Part shown: positions 1-8,606 of the stretch, in pieces | Position numbering within the stretch: the stretch's first letter is position 1 | Layout of the letters: each line of letters begins with the position of its first letter | Notes under the pieces: model-generated | Database searches by the model: none | Told to the model about the DNA's origin: nothing | The model's input: the letters and a program-made list of their open reading frames with translations, nothing else | Assembly: GCA_001839685.1 (NCBI GenBank) | Contig: MLAK01000451.1 | Coordinates: forward strand, 26,191-90,190 | Direction of reading: 5' to 3' | Source of the DNA: Tritrichomonas foetus | Lineage: Eukaryota > Parabasalia > Tritrichomonadida > Tritrichomonadidae | DNA: 64,000 bases | Translations under genes and position numbers: made by a program

Positions 1-2
1 AA

Positions 3-92
3 CAAAAACAAGAACAACAACAACAAGAAGAAGAACAAAAACAAGAAGAAGAAGAACAACAAGAACAAAAACAAGAACAAGAAGGAAATTAA
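3..92 (+). CDS. 3' end of a gene with a Gln/Glu-rich C-terminus (partial)
   Basis: The first bases read in frame 3 as about 29 codons made almost only of Gln, Glu and Lys, ending Glu-Gly-Asn and a TAA at 90-92. The 5' part lies outside the window. The stop sits in a TAAA context, which in trichomonads can double as the polyadenylation signal. The other two frames give Asn/Lys or Thr/Arg tracts, so choosing this frame rests on the acidic coiled-coil-like composition and the clean stop. No function can be assigned. The repeat could also be non-coding low-complexity DNA. Confidence 0.4.
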   Translation, partial: QKQEQQQQEEEQKQEEEEQQEQKQEQEGN

Positions 93-152
93 AAAAAAGA
101 CATTTTCGCGTTTTTATTATAAGTATAGATATTTTTTGATAGAAATATATTA

Positions 153-737
153 TTATGGACTGCGTGGCCTGTATCCATGTTGCAGCATAAACTCTTGATG
201 CTCAATTGGCAAATCCTCCATCGATCCGTCAATTTGATAGCCCCCTTCTGGGTCCCACTGCACGCCTGATTTCAACCCTGTGTCTTCCGGCATTGAAATG
301 ACGATTGATGAAAGTTTTTTCTTTTTTGAAAAGATTCCCTTAAATAATGATTTTTTGTTTTTCTTCGGGGAAGCTTTCGCGATCTGTGATTTCATGTTTG
401 CCGCCTCTGATGCAAGCAAAAACTGTACGCCGATAATGCACCGTTCTGAAGGAAACGTGTAAAGCGTTGGTGAGATTTCTTGATAATGATTATGAAAGTG
501 GTTGTAGAGCTCGTGTGAAAATAAAATTGATGTATCGCTGTTATCGAATACGGCGAGATATGCGCATTTGTTACTTGTTATGTATAAAGCCAAGTTTCCC
601 GAGCAAATTTCATTCCATTTATTTGGATCTGGAAAAGCGACGAGAATTTTGGCTTTAACAAGATATATTAAGTTGTCGGATCGAAGTTTTGTAATTACTG
701 TTTGTCTGTCTTCTATCGCGACCGAGGAGACATTCAT
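153..737 (-). CDS. WASP-like protein with WH1 domain, basic stretch and CRIB/GBD-like motif, no VCA
   Basis: This 194-residue protein has the order seen in the N-terminal half of WASP/N-WASP. Residues about 8-120 resemble a WH1 (EVH1) domain, including the FSHELYNHF region that aligns with the WASP LWEQELY strand. A Lys-rich stretch follows at 125-141. Residues 147-190 resemble a GTPase-binding domain, with ISMP and VQWDP in CRIB spacing and then an amphipathic helix near EFMLQHGY. The protein stops there, with no proline-rich region and no WH2/central/acidic (VCA) segment, so it should not activate Arp2/3 itself. The CRIB Phe and both His are replaced (Thr, Leu, Gly), so Rho-GTPase binding is uncertain. 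It may be a membrane or GTPase adaptor or a competitor of full-length WASP; that role is inference. ATG is at 735-737. Confidence 0.65.
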   Translation of the reverse strand: MNVSSVAIEDRQTVITKLRSDNLIYLVKAKILVAFPDPNKWNEICSGNLALYITSNKCAYLAVFDNSDTSILFSHELYNHFHNHYQEISPTLYTFPSERCIIGVQFLLASEAANMKSQIAKASPKKNKKSLFKGIFSKKKKLSSIVISMPEDTGLKSGVQWDPEGGYQIDGSMEDLPIEHQEFMLQHGYRPRSP

Positions 738-1636
738 TTCTTACAAATACCGGTATTTAGAACTTTTTATCATAAAAAACTTCAAAAATTTCGAAACAGA
801 AAAAATTGAGAAATAACATTCAAAAATAGCATGACATTTCAATGATTTACGTTTTTTTCTCATAATTTTTTAAAATAGCGGGAAAGATTTTTTTTTTTTT
901 TCTATGAGTTTTGTTTTTTGACATTAAAATGTAAATGTGATATGAATTTGCATGCCCCTTCGACTCATTCGGTCATTGGAGGAGGTGCTGGCGAGTGAAC
1001 ACAGTGGAGGAAGCGCAGAAAAACATGGTCGTGTTCCAAGTTGAAGTGACCCAAAGAACCAGAAAAATTCACATCACAGTAACCCATTTGATTTTACCTA
1101 CTTTTGGCCTTTATTTGACCTTTCACTTCACAATTACAAAACTCATAGGAAAATAAATATCTATATCGCGCTATTCTGAATAATCAGCGTGTGAAACAAA
1201 GTTGTTTTAAGGCATTTACATTTTAATGAATATCAGGTTAATCATAAAATAATCAAACAAAAAAATATTTTGATTTTCATCATTTCCAATCATCATAGAA
1301 CCATCAGAGAAGATATAAATTGTTATAAAGAGAATAAATCGATGCTAAATCAAAAAATTATCATATTTAATTGTATTTTTATTAAAAATTAAATTGAATC
1401 TTGTTTTCATGCAATCAAATGCAGAAAATAATTTTTAATTTCTGAGCGAAAACAAATCGCTTGAAATTATTTAACGAGTATTCAATGTAGTAATCATAAT
1501 TTAATTGATTTTACATGGAAAAAATGTCAAAATAAAAAATGTCATTTTTTTCACTTTTCTGAATGTTTTCTTTTTGGGGTAGTGGAATGGAAGTTTTCAT
1601 TAAAACAAGAGGAATTTTTGAAATGAATGATATTTT
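738..1636. other. Intergenic region with a local GC-rich patch and inverted repeats
   Basis: No convincing gene is seen. A T-run lies at about 889-901. Two inverted-repeat pairs flank a patch of higher GC (about 950-1060): a 13-base pair at 902-914 and 1136-1148, and a 16-base exact pair at 922-937 and 1213-1228. The patch has no open frame of note and I do not recognise a known RNA in it. It could be an unknown structured RNA or the remnant of a small mobile element. Confidence 0.4.
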
Positions 1637-3286
1637 TTATAATCTTGGTGATTTTTTCTCTGTTTTAGAAGTTTTCTTTGGTGGTGGGGACTTGTACCTG
1701 TTGCTTCGACTCATCAAATCTTTACTTCGATCGACTGGAACAGGTGATTTTGCTCTTCTTGTTGGAGGATTTGCCAAAATTGTTTGTTTTTTAATTGTTA
1801 TTCCTGAAATCCCACTTTTTGAATTTGTTGAAGGACTAAAATTAGAAATAAATTTGGATCTATTTGATTTCAAACTTGCTTTTGTCGTTGAACTTGAATA
1901 ATTTGAAGATAAGTTCGAATTATTTGAAATATTGATTGTATAACTTTTTGTACTAATTGCACTACCAAGATTATTATTACTGCTATTATTATTGTTATTG
2001 TTATTAGTTGTGATCGATGATGAGTTACTTTTTTTTGTTTGTTTTGATGTTCGTTGTTTTCTTTCTGGTGCATTCGATAGAATTCTGTTGGCTTTTGTTT
2101 GTTTTACGTTTTTTGTGTAGGCACATCTTTCAGCCATATATTGTTCTCGAATATGTTGCATTATAGCAGATTGAATCATTTCGTATTGCGATTGACGTGA
2201 CATTCTTTCTTTGTATTCTTTTTTGGCTGATTCAATATCAAACAGTTGTGCATTGGGTGGAATTATTTCACCTTTTTTGGGGAGGAAATGAACACTTTTA
2301 TTATTTGGTTTAGCTTCTCCACTTTTGTTTAAGATCAAAATATGATTTATTTTCTTTCCTTTATAATAAAAGCAATTTTCTTCATTTTTCTCGCTTTCAT
2401 CAGAAGCATTTGAATGATAATTATTGTTGTTATCATTATGAGATAAACTATCCATTGACTTTGCAGATTTCATCGTTTGGTTGTGGAAGCGAGCTGTTCG
2501 GGATATCCCCATCCCAAATGATCTCTTTTTAGTGTCTGGGAAATTTGGCTCACTTTCATTCAAATTTTTCGTGCGCAACAAATTTTTTGGTGCTTCATTG
2601 TTTCGACTTAGATTTTGAATAGACTCCCCTTGATGTTCGGTTGTGTTTTTATGATCATTTTTTGATTCATTTCGAATATCATCTAAATTACTGATATTAT
2701 TATCGTTTTCAATAGAATTTTTATCCAAATTCAAAAGATATTCTTTTCGATTTTGAATTAAAGATTTCGATGAAATATTTCTTAAATGAAACTGATTTAC
2801 AATTTCGATTTTTTGTTGAAAGAAGTCATTTTGTTCATATTTGGAACTAAACGGAAGTAAAGCCGTGAAAATTTCTGAATCAATAATTTTATTTTCATTT
2901 GAAAATGTCCCGTTATTTTCATCTTTGACATACTTTCGACAATCTTCTAGGAATTTGCTTGTTTCATTTTCAAAATTGAGTAACTCTTTTTGAGAAGGAA
3001 TATGAAAAACATCCTTTTTATCATTCGTTTTCTCTTTTGTTGCTTCTTTTGTATTTTCGTTAGAACTAACAGATGATTTTTCGATATCCTTGTCGTTGCT
3101 TCTTTTCGGCAAATTTTGGAAGGTTGGTGTTCCATTTTTTCTTTTGGCTGATTTGACATAAGTTAAAAATTCGATAGGTGATAGGGCTCCGGTCAGTTGG
3201 TTCATCATATCGACGGATTGAGATTGGGTATGAGTCATTTTTGGTTTCGGAGATTGGTAATTCTTTGTTACACCATATCTTCGCAT
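1637..3286 (-). CDS. Asn/Ser/Lys-rich low-complexity protein of unknown function
   Basis: An open frame of 549 residues counted from the ATG at 3284-3286; the frame stays open upstream only to a GTG. I recognise no domain. The protein is hydrophilic and probably disordered, with an Asn tract and several Ser/Asn repeats in the C-terminal third and a basic, Pro/Lys-rich C-terminus containing SPVPVDRSKD and KSPPPKK. There is no signal peptide or membrane segment. A short conserved-looking stretch near the N-terminus (LSPIEFLTYVKSAKRK) could be a binding motif. The composition suggests a cytoskeletal or signalling scaffold with many phosphorylation sites, but nothing in the sequence proves this. 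Confidence 0.7.
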   Translation of the reverse strand: MRRYGVTKNYQSPKPKMTHTQSQSVDMMNQLTGALSPIEFLTYVKSAKRKNGTPTFQNLPKRSNDKDIEKSSVSSNENTKEATKEKTNDKKDVFHIPSQKELLNFENETSKFLEDCRKYVKDENNGTFSNENKIIDSEIFTALLPFSSKYEQNDFFQQKIEIVNQFHLRNISSKSLIQNRKEYLLNLDKNSIENDNNISNLDDIRNESKNDHKNTTEHQGESIQNLSRNNEAPKNLLRTKNLNESEPNFPDTKKRSFGMGISRTARFHNQTMKSAKSMDSLSHNDNNNNYHSNASDESEKNEENCFYYKGKKINHILILNKSGEAKPNNKSVHFLPKKGEIIPPNAQLFDIESAKKEYKERMSRQSQYEMIQSAIMQHIREQYMAERCAYTKNVKQTKANRILSNAPERKQRTSKQTKKSNSSSITTNNNNNNNSSNNNLGSAISTKSYTINISNNSNLSSNYSSSTTKASLKSNRSKFISNFSPSTNSKSGISGITIKKQTILANPPTRRAKSPVPVDRSKDLMSRSNRYKSPPPKKTSKTEKKSPRL

Positions 3287-4104
3287 TTTACATGTTTTTC
3301 TCACACAAAAAGCCAAGATTGTATTGAAAAAGTTCGTTTTAAGAGGTATTTGATTCACTTCAAATAACGATATCCGATTAGAAAGAGATATTAGATTATT
3401 TTTTTCGAGATATCTAATAATTAATTAAACACTTTTATCTAATATAATAATTACAAATGATGATATTTTGTTTAAACGCCATTTTCGTTAAAGTCGATAT
3501 TTATAATTAGGTGACTTTTTGTGAGAACACTCACAATTGACAAATGGTTTACAGAAATTTTTGCACAGGTTTCTGATCAACTGAAAATCTAACTAATGAA
3601 TTTATCTTCACTTTTTCAATACGAGCAGATAATTCGTTAATTTTTAAGGTGAATTTTTTTATCGGGGATGAGAACAGGTGACGAAATTTCCGAATAGGAA
3701 TCACGATTTTTGTCGATGAGAATCGATTTTGCTCTTCGATTACACAATGAAAAATGTCTCGCGCAGTGAATCAAAGGCCACAATGAAGGTTTCGTTGACA
3801 AAAATCAGAAAAAAATTCATTCACGCATTAATTCATTTTCGGAAAGGTTGCCTTCCAAAATTCTCATTTCAATCAATTACAAATCGATGAATGATAAAAT
3901 GAAGACGATATAATCGTCACTTTTTCGAGATAATCAATTGTTTTTTCAATAATTTTCTTCGCCGTTGAAAAATCGAGGTTACTTCATAAAATGTATGCAA
4001 CAAATAAGATTAGTGAATTTAGAGTACTATAAAACATGACGAAAAAGAAAGTTATAAGATAGAAATTTTTATAAGAAAACAAACAAAAAGGAATTTTGAA
4101 TAAT
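3287..4104. other. Intergenic region, nothing recognised
   Basis: AT-rich spacer between two minus-strand genes, expected to hold the promoter of the upstream-lying gene and the 3' flank of the next. I see no open frame, RNA gene or repeat that I can support. Confidence 0.5.
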
Positions 4105-4776
4105 CTACCAAAATTGAGGAAGCGCTACTGTTGAAGGTCTCATTGAAACGATTTCTCTTTTCATATTTTCGTTATTTTCTGAATTATTTTTGATTGGATG
4201 GAATGAAGCGAGTCCTGAGGTAATTTTCTCTTCGTCTTTTGTTTTCATCATATCTTTCTGGAGGTTGCTTAAATCTGTTATTCTTGCGAGCTCTTTTATG
4301 ATCGACTTATCAAACAAAAAATTTTCGTTGGAAGAATGAAATTCACTTTGAAATTCAAGGTGAAATTCACCAAAACCGGCGAATTTATCTGTTTGAGATG
4401 GTGATTCTGTTTGTTGGAAGTTTGATGTTTCTAATTTGGCGAGGCGTGTTGTGAAGTTATTGCTAAATGTAGCTGGTTTTCTGTCGCACCGGAAAATGTC
4501 GCGAATTGACCTATTTTTGAGATATTTCTGTGATTTGTCTTTGACATCCTTCTTCATCGCCATTGGATACTCCACCACATAGAGATCGTCTCCGTCTTGA
4601 ATTCCAAAGAATGAAAACGAAAATGATGTCATGATGAGGCAATTTTTATAGATGATCTTTTTCGGGCTTCCCCCTGAAACGTATTTGTTGAGAACAGAGA
4701 TTGTATCGTCAGAACGAACTGTTGCGATTGTCGTCTCATGATTTGGAAGGTGTAGTCGAATGCTGATTGATGACAT
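4105..4776 (-). CDS. Ubiquitin-fold N-terminal domain protein with Trp-ending tail
   Basis: A 223-residue protein. Residues 1-72 look like a divergent ubiquitin-like beta-grasp: a beta hairpin start (SISIRLHLP...TTIATVRSDDTI), an IIYKNCLIM strand and the typical end FGIQDGDDLYVVE, comparable to ubiquitin-like domains with a SYGIKDGDTIHLV ending. There is no C-terminal Gly-Gly after the domain, so it acts as an integral domain and not as a cleavable modifier. The remainder is polar, with Phe-rich and charged stretches, and ends in VALPQFW. The short aromatic end could be a docking motif (inference). The ATG at 4774-4776 is followed immediately by the domain, which supports this start. Confidence 0.6.
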   Translation of the reverse strand: MSSISIRLHLPNHETTIATVRSDDTISVLNKYVSGGSPKKIIYKNCLIMTSFSFSFFGIQDGDDLYVVEYPMAMKKDVKDKSQKYLKNRSIRDIFRCDRKPATFSNNFTTRLAKLETSNFQQTESPSQTDKFAGFGEFHLEFQSEFHSSNENFLFDKSIIKELARITDLSNLQKDMMKTKDEEKITSGLASFHPIKNNSENNENMKREIVSMRPSTVALPQFW

Positions 4777-6152
4777 CTTATGATTATTTGTGAGATTTTC
4801 TATATGATTATAATTGACTCAGAATTCGAAATTTGTAGTAATTTAAAAACTTACTTTTTTATTTTTCTATAATTTGAAATTTTAATTCAGAAGAATTAAT
4901 TTTACGTTTCAGCAGATATTGAATGAGAGGTGAATTTTTTAAAAGAAATTGAAAATAGGATTTAGGAAAAATTAAATCCGTTTGAATGAATGAAAAAAAA
5001 GTAATCGATGGAATATGGTCAAATTATCTCACCTTGATGTTTGAGAATCGAAATGATATGCTACAATTTGGTCGAGTGAAACGACCATTTCATGTAATTG
5101 TGCTAGTATCATATTCTGAGTTCTATATTGTAGTATGTCATTAATTGGGAAATGCTTCAAATTGGATGTTTGGGGAAATATTGGCATTTTAACTGTGGAA
5201 TTAAAAAAATTTGGAAACTTTTTGAAAAAAGAGAACCAAAATGAAGCAAAGCATATATAAATGGCATATGCCGTGAATTGAATAAAAATTCTATGGTAGA
5301 AATCTTCTTGTTCTCTGAGAAAATAAGCTCGAGAATGAAAAATCATGAATTCTCATTATTGGAATTGTGGATTGATTTTTTTCACAGTAATATGTTGATG
5401 GATGATAAAAATAAATTGAGATTCACATAGTTTCCGAGAATATCAATTTTTTTTTGTGAACGAGTCGAATTTCAATCATCAAATGTTTAATTATTTTCGT
5501 TTTCAATTAATTTCATAAATGATATCGTGAAAACTAAAATGAGATGGTGGTACTATTCGATGTGTTCAGTATTATAATATTAACTTCTGTTCTTTTTTCA
5601 TTTTCATATGGATTAATCAATGAGGGAAAAAAAAAGAAGTCATACGTTTTTGCATATATTCTAAAAATCAAATGCAATATGAGTAGAATCACTGGTCAAC
5701 GATATTATTTGCAAGATTAAAAATCGTTGACTAAAAAAAAAGGAAATTATCTATGATTATATATGGTGAATATGACATATTTCATGTAGAAAATAGAAAA
5801 GACAAGAAAATACAAGAAAATCTCAATCTCTTTCAAATGAATTTTAAAAATTCATATTTGATGTTCTAATATCATGTAATTTTTTACGTGCATATGTAGT
5901 GTTCAATTCTTTTCATATTGTGAGTATGTTCTATTCCAAATCACATGATTAATGAACCGAAATGTTAAAACATTTTAACCGCATTTTTGAATGATTTTAT
6001 TGAAATTTCTGATCGATATTTTTTTGTATTTTCACCGAAAAAGTTTCATCAATCTACGATAACTTTCAAAAGGCAAGCTTTCTGGAATACTCAATTGGTA
6101 ATTATTAAACGATAATGAAAACTTTTTGAGGGAACACTTGATGATTTAAGAA
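4777..6152. other. Long intergenic region; one doubtful short open frame
   Basis: A 105-codon open frame lies on the minus strand at 5029-5346, with a second ATG at 5187. Its first half is an aromatic-rich, AT-driven sequence; the last 50 codons look more protein-like but match no family I know. I do not call it a gene. The rest is AT-rich, with no RNA or repeat structure I can support. The promoter of the CK1 gene should lie near the right end. Confidence 0.35.
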
Positions 6153-7172
6153 ATGTCTGCTAGCTATTCTTACAGCAGCTCTTATACTCATGAAGAGATA
6201 CCAGCAGGCACAAAAATTGGTGAATTTGAGGTTATTCAAATGATTGGGGAAGGTGGATACGGACAAATATATGAAGTTGTTAAAGATATCGAAAATAAAC
6301 ACTATGCTATGAAAATTGAATATCTATCTGCTAGGAAAAAAGGGCTTCAACTTGAAGTCAGAGTCTTAAAGGATTGTCAAATTTCTTCACAATTTCCATT
6401 GTTTGTTGATTCTGGACGTACGAGCACATTTCGATTCTTTGTAATGGAACTTTTAGGTCCATCTTTATCACAATTATGTCGATCACTGTCAACACGAACT
6501 TTTTCCAAATATACATATCTTCATCTTTCTATTCATATGGTCAGATGTATTCAATCATTACATAGGTTAGGTTACATTCATCGTGATGTAAAACCAGGGA
6601 ATTTTTTAATTCGACCTTATCGAAAACATCCACTTTGTTTTATTGATTTTGGATTGGCAAGAAAATATATCACTGAAACTGGTGAAGTGAAACCACCTCG
6701 AAAAAATCCAGGTTATACTGGAACAATGCGATATGCATCATTAACAGCACATGATGAAAAAGAGTTATCACGACGAGATGATTTAATTTCTTGGTTTTAT
6801 TCAATGATTGAACTCTCTGCAGGAGCACTTCCTTGGCCTGGAAGTGAAAACAAAGAAAAAACAATCAAAATGAAACGAACAATGGAAATTGAAGATCTTT
6901 GTAAATCATTAACACCAGAATTCGTTGATATTTACAAAATGATAACAGCACTAAAATATGAAGATGAACCTGATTATGATGGAATCGTGAATTTGATAAA
7001 AAAGTCAATTGTTAATCAAAGCTTTATTGTTCATAAATATGACTGGGAATTGATGAATCGTCATGAAATTATTCAAATTTCAACAATACCTCTTGATATG
7101 CACGATTTAGCTAGTTCTGATCCAGCCCTCAATAAAAATGAACATGAAGGAGGATGTTGTATCATTTCTTAA
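6153..7172 (+). CDS. Casein kinase 1-family protein kinase with C-terminal CaaX box
   Basis: A 339-residue Ser/Thr kinase of the CK1 group. The Gly-rich loop is GEGGYGQIY, the ATP Lys is in YAMKIE, the catalytic loop is HRDVKPGNFLI, and the Mg loop is DFGLARKY. The CK1 substitute for the APE motif is present in TGTMRYASLTAH, followed by RRDDLISWFYSMIEL. The kinase domain covers about residues 22-300. The protein ends GGCCIIS, so the last four residues (CIIS) form a CaaX prenylation box with Ser at X, preceded by a second Cys that could be palmitoylated. This predicts a membrane-bound kinase. Yeast Yck and vertebrate CK1-gamma are also membrane-anchored through C-terminal lipids, but a CK1 with a CaaX box is unusual. 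The ATG start is just before a Ser/Tyr-rich leader and fits family length. Confidence 0.93.
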   Translation: MSASYSYSSSYTHEEIPAGTKIGEFEVIQMIGEGGYGQIYEVVKDIENKHYAMKIEYLSARKKGLQLEVRVLKDCQISSQFPLFVDSGRTSTFRFFVMELLGPSLSQLCRSLSTRTFSKYTYLHLSIHMVRCIQSLHRLGYIHRDVKPGNFLIRPYRKHPLCFIDFGLARKYITETGEVKPPRKNPGYTGTMRYASLTAHDEKELSRRDDLISWFYSMIELSAGALPWPGSENKEKTIKMKRTMEIEDLCKSLTPEFVDIYKMITALKYEDEPDYDGIVNLIKKSIVNQSFIVHKYDWELMNRHEIIQISTIPLDMHDLASSDPALNKNEHEGGCCIIS

Positions 7173-7639
7173 TCAGAAATTTTGACGATTGGTTTTGTTT
7201 TCTATATCATGAATATTCCTTAAATTTGGAAAAAATTGCAGAAGAACAAAGAGGAAAAAGGTATTTATTTTGTATCATTTTGATGTTCATCAACAAAACA
7301 AGGAATTGTAATGTTAAAATATCAATATTGTGTATTACCATTACATATAGAGAAAAGAAAATGTGTTTATATAAATAATTATTTCACGTTATATACCGGT
7401 ACTTAAGTAAATATAGAATAAGATTAGAACAAACTATTTTTTGGATTTTCATTTATTTTCTTTTCTTTTTAGAGTTGTCGTTTAATTAAATGTTTTTGTA
7501 CACATTATTATTATAATAATATCTTGGATGAGAATCCAAGGATTCAAACTTAACTTACACAATGAAATTTCAGAGAATTATTTCGAATGTGATTTTTTGA
7601 ACAACTGTGTTTGATGTACTTTTTACATACATCACAAAA
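7173..7639. other. Intergenic region with a small perfect hairpin
   Basis: Spacer between the CK1 and COMMD genes. A 7-bp perfect stem with a GAGA loop lies at 7523-7540 (CTTGGAT/ATCCAAG), next to an ATTATTATAATAAT palindrome. This could be chance in AT-rich DNA. No gene is seen. Confidence 0.35.
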
Positions 7640-7921
7640 ATGTCATCAAAATCATTAGTTCGTCCAATATCTGAATCAAAAATAATCGAAGGACCACGTC
7701 CATCATCTTTAACATGGCGTTTAGATGTTATTTTAGCGTCATCTTCGGTTTCTCGAGTTATGCAACCATCAGTAATTTTATGTATTGGTCTCACAGATGG
7801 ATCATTTCGAACAATTGAAGTCAGTATTTCTGCTTTTCATGAACTGAGATATCATATTGCTGAAGCTTTGCATCAATATCACAAATTAGAAGCTAATTAT
7901 CTTTTCCAGTTGCGTGTTTAA
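7640..7921 (+). CDS. COMM-domain protein, most like COMMD5
   Basis: A 93-residue protein counted from the ATG at 7640; the frame is open upstream only to a GTG. Almost the whole length is a COMM domain: SLTWRLDVILASSS, then QPSVILCIGLTDGS, then FHELRYHIAEALHQ. The order WRxDV...QPSVxxxxxLxDG...FxELRyxvAxxL matches COMMD5 best among the human paralogues. COMMD proteins form hetero-oligomers in the Commander complex, which works with retriever in endosomal recycling. The usual N-terminal helical HN domain is missing, leaving only about 25 residues before the COMM domain. COMMD6 is another family member known to be short. No intron signal is visible upstream that would supply the missing part. 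Confidence 0.8.
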   Translation: MSSKSLVRPISESKIIEGPRPSSLTWRLDVILASSSVSRVMQPSVILCIGLTDGSFRTIEVSISAFHELRYHIAEALHQYHKLEANYLFQLRV

Positions 7922-8606
7922 AATCAATGCTAATAGCAAAAAGGCAAAAGCAATTTTTAATAAAAACTAAGAATCTGAAATCATCATAATTCTCTTTTTG
8001 TAAAGTTAATTCCTCTTTTCTTTTTTCTGTCATTTATACTAAATTAATTTGGTATTACAATATCTACATGTATCCAGATTCATTTAGACTACAGAATAAA
8101 GAGTGAAGTGCAATTCATCTTCCAAGATTATGTGGGAAACATTTAACTGGAAATGAATAGTTCAATATGTGATTAATGTTGCTCAGTTTTTAAAAATAAA
8201 ATGATGTGAGGAATTTTGTCTTATATTGTCAGAATTCAAAATTAACAAAAAAAGTGATAGCAATATAATAGCTATATGGAAGTTAATATTCAAAACAGTG
8301 ATGGAAACTTAGAATCCATGTCGCTAACCATATTCATCCAATAAAGAATCTGTTTGAACAAAAGAAATGATATCAAAAACTTCTTTCAAGAAATAAAGTT
8401 AAAATGATCAAATGAAGTAATTTCATCGAAGTTTTGGTAAATAGGAAAGAAAAATTGGCCCGATCATTCATTTCAATCATACAAATTTTGTATTTTTCAA
8501 ATTGAGAAAACATTTTTCTTACTGACTGTTTATCTATTGAATAATTTGCAGTGCAGATTGAAAAAGTTTGACAATTGAATTCAAATCACCAAGAAAAAGA
8601 AAAACA
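7922..8606. other. Intergenic region, nothing recognised
   Basis: AT-rich spacer between the COMMD and MBOAT genes. The MBOAT frame is open back to a TTG at 8568, but the domain begins after the ATG at 8607. I see no RNA gene or repeat. Confidence 0.5.

Noticed and set aside
940..1060. tRNA or spliceosomal snRNA in the GC-rich patch
   Set aside because: No cloverleaf can be drawn, and I see no U1, U2, U4, U5 or U6 core motif on either strand.
3287..3358. 24-residue N-terminal extension of the Asn/Ser-rich protein
   Set aside because: It begins at GTG. Eukaryotic nuclear genes here start at ATG, and the ATG at 3284-3286 is adequate. The same reasoning was applied at 8568, 20180, 21928, 24980, 39271, 49941 and 56294.
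5029..5346. 105-codon minus-strand frame as a gene or upstream exon of the ubiquitin-fold gene
   Set aside because: No family match. The possible GTGAG donor after it does not resemble the GTATGT donor known for trichomonad introns, and no matching ACTAAC-type acceptor was found.
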